From contig JARXAV010000120.1 in assembly GCA_029865665.1 (NCBI GenBank), forward strand, positions 1 to 6,081: DNA of 6,081 nt. The letters run 5' to 3'. Numbering within the stretch: the stretch's first letter is position 1; every line of letters starts with the position of its first letter. Shown here piece after piece: positions 5,004 through 6,081 of this stretch. The notes beneath the pieces were generated by a model. That model was not told where the DNA came from. It did not search any database and saw only the letters and a program-made list of their open reading frames with translations. Made by a program: the position numbers and the translations under genes. This stretch comes from Flectobacillus sp. (GTDB lineage: Bacteria > Bacteroidota > Bacteroidia > Cytophagales > Spirosomataceae).

Positions 5004-6081
5004 TAATCAGGGAAATACCTCTAGTTAAAATTTTGACATGAGCCATTACCGCTCCTACAAAGCCAAAATGCTTTTTCAAGACTTCGTAGCGGTCTAATAA
5101 CGAACGCTTTAATTGCTTATTGGAAATGCCTCCTGTTAAATAATTCGCCACAACAAAGTCTAAGTATTGAATTTTTCTCGCTTTCTTGAGACAAGAAATC
5201 TCCCAATCGACATCGGCACTGAGGTTATTTTCCATGTACAAAGGAGCGACTGTTTTGCGAGCAATAAAGGCTTGGTGACAGACTAACATTCCTAAATTCA
5301 TATCTCGCCATGTTAAATCTTTTGGCAAACGGTGCGGTGTAATTTCTGAGCGTAAGCCTTGCTGATTCCCTTCGTTATCAACAAAATAGGTATCGCCATA
5401 CAAGACATCTGTTTCGTCGGTAATGCTTTCGTAAATGCGTTCAACGGCTTTGGGGTCATAAATTTCATCTCCTGCATTCATAAACCAAACAAAGTTGCCA
5501 GAAGCAGCTTTTAAGCCCTTATTCATGGCATCGTACAAACCTTTATCTGGTTCAGAAATCAAACGGTTCACTCGACTTTCGTAACGTTTGGCAATGTCAA
5601 GCGTCTTATCTTTAGAGTTTCCATCAATAATAATGTACTCAAAATCTTGATTTGTTTGAGCGGTAATGCTTTTGATGGTTCTTTCTAAAAACTCCTCTGC
5701 ATTGTAGGTAATGGTGATGATGGTAAGCCCTCCAACCAGCCCCCTAGCCCCCAGAGGGGGAACTGATTCTGCGACAGGCTCTCCGACGATTTCTACACCA
5801 AGCTCTTTAATTGGATTTTTTATCCATAGTGGGGAGACTTGTTTCGGGTAGTTGGCTTTTCCTTTTGAAGCGATAGCGTTATATACTTCGTAATATCGTT
5901 TGGAGACTGCTTGTTCTGAATATTCGTCCAGTACTTTCTGACGAGCGTTCGTACATAATTGTTGATAATCACTACCCGAAAGTATCCATTGCATTCCTTT
6001 GGCAAGGTCTTCTGAGGATTTATATTGAGCCAAATAGCCTGTGGGCGGCATTCCGCTTTCTTGATGTACAATCATTTCGGG
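4978..6081 (-). CDS. fused glycosyltransferase, GT4 C-terminal end plus complete GT2 domain (partial, 5' end beyond window)
   Basis: The frame stays open through the right edge of the window (PE precedes Met at 6073-6075), so that Met is probably internal. Residues below count from it. Residues 1-68 (SGMPPTGYLAQYKSSEDLAKGMQWIL ... YYEVYNAI) match the C-terminal end of GT4-type (GT-B fold) transferases. A linker of about 47 residues follows. A GT2 (GT-A fold) domain runs from LTIITITYNAEEFL (117-130) to the end. It shows IIIDGNSKDKT (148-158), SEPDKGLYDAMNKGL (175-189), MNAGDE (199-204, the likely DxD-equivalent metal and sugar-nucleotide site), a CHQAF block (266-270) and DVDWEI (288-293). 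The 'DGNSKD...SEPDKGLYDAMNKG' style is typical of GT2 enzymes of polysaccharide or O-antigen synthesis. A bifunctional enzyme adding two sugars is plausible. No membrane helix is evident; the tail is basic and hydrophobic. It probably belongs to a polysaccharide cluster to the right. Confidence 0.92.
   Translation of the reverse strand, partial: PEMIVHQESGMPPTGYLAQYKSSEDLAKGMQWILSGSDYQQLCTNARQKVLDEYSEQAVSKRYYEVYNAIASKGKANYPKQVSPLWIKNPIKELGVEIVGEPVAESVPPLGARGLVGGLTIITITYNAEEFLERTIKSITAQTNQDFEYIIIDGNSKDKTLDIAKRYESRVNRLISEPDKGLYDAMNKGLKAASGNFVWFMNAGDEIYDPKAVERIYESITDETDVLYGDTYFVDNEGNQQGLRSEITPHRLPKDLTWRDMNLGMLVCHQAFIARKTVAPLYMENNLSADVDWEISCLKKARKIQYLDFVVANYLTGGISNKQLKRSLLDRYEVLKKHFGFVGAVMAHVKILTRGISLIIKNRGKYW
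5738..5761 (-). repeat. GC-rich palindromic element, copy 2 (in the GT4-GT2 linker)
   Basis: On the coding (minus) strand the order is CCCCC, TCT, GGGGG, CTA, GGGGG, CT. The layout is the same as copy 1 at 4551-4580, differing in the 3-nt loop and one or two bases. A 5-bp stem, 5748-5752 with 5756-5760, closes the loop at 5753-5755. It is translated as part of VPPLGARGLVGG (residues 105-116), directly before the first strand of the GT2 domain. Relative to the element, the reading frame differs from that of copy 1. Confidence 0.75.

Noticed and set aside
5820..6071. Minus-strand open frame of 83 codons
   Set aside because: It overlaps the glycosyltransferase gene in another frame of the same strand, where the GT4-type motifs clearly define the true frame.

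Overview
The window looks like chromosomal DNA from a Bacteroidota bacterium, most likely of the Cytophagales (Arcicella/Flectobacillus/Emticicia-like). This is an inference from AT-rich intergenic DNA, start codons without a Shine-Dalgarno sequence, candidate TAnnTTTG -7 boxes, and the style of the proteins. No rRNA or tRNA is present to confirm it.

Region 1 (1-4520) is a co-directional sugar-metabolism unit. It has an AT-rich leader (1-280), a 402-aa Gfo/Idh/MocA oxidoreductase (281-1489), a second, divergent 382-aa Gfo/Idh/MocA oxidoreductase (1707-2855), a 137-aa four-helix-bundle protein of the 23S rRNA intervening-sequence (S23/TIGR02436-like) family (2959-3372), and a 350-aa sugar phosphate isomerase/epimerase of the xylose-isomerase-like TIM-barrel class (3426-4478). 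A strong Rho-independent terminator follows at 4498-4520. The two dehydrogenases and the TIM-barrel enzyme plausibly oxidise, epimerise or isomerise, and re-reduce a sugar, polyol or glycoside in the cytoplasm. The substrate cannot be read from the sequence.

The most striking structure is in the gaps of this unit. The gap between the two dehydrogenase genes is almost entirely one long imperfect hairpin (1497-1661). The four-helix-bundle gene is enclosed by a 33-nt near-complementary inverted repeat (2862-2894 with 3388-3421). The left arm can instead pair with a second, local copy (2913-2928). The result resembles the intervening-sequence elements known from 23S rRNA genes, but here it sits between two protein-coding genes of a metabolic operon, and its right end lies 4 nt from the next start codon.

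Region 2 (4521-6081) holds a small conserved protein of unknown function with a WTHEAHL motif (4527-5003, plus strand). Tail-to-tail with it, overlapping by 26 bp, is a glycosyltransferase on the minus strand (4978-6081, 5' end outside the window). That protein joins the C-terminal end of a GT4-type domain to a complete GT2 domain. Both genes carry, in frame, a copy of a GC-rich palindromic element (C5-N3-G5-C(T)A-G5-6-CT): one near the N-terminus of the small protein, the other in the linker between the two glycosyltransferase domains.
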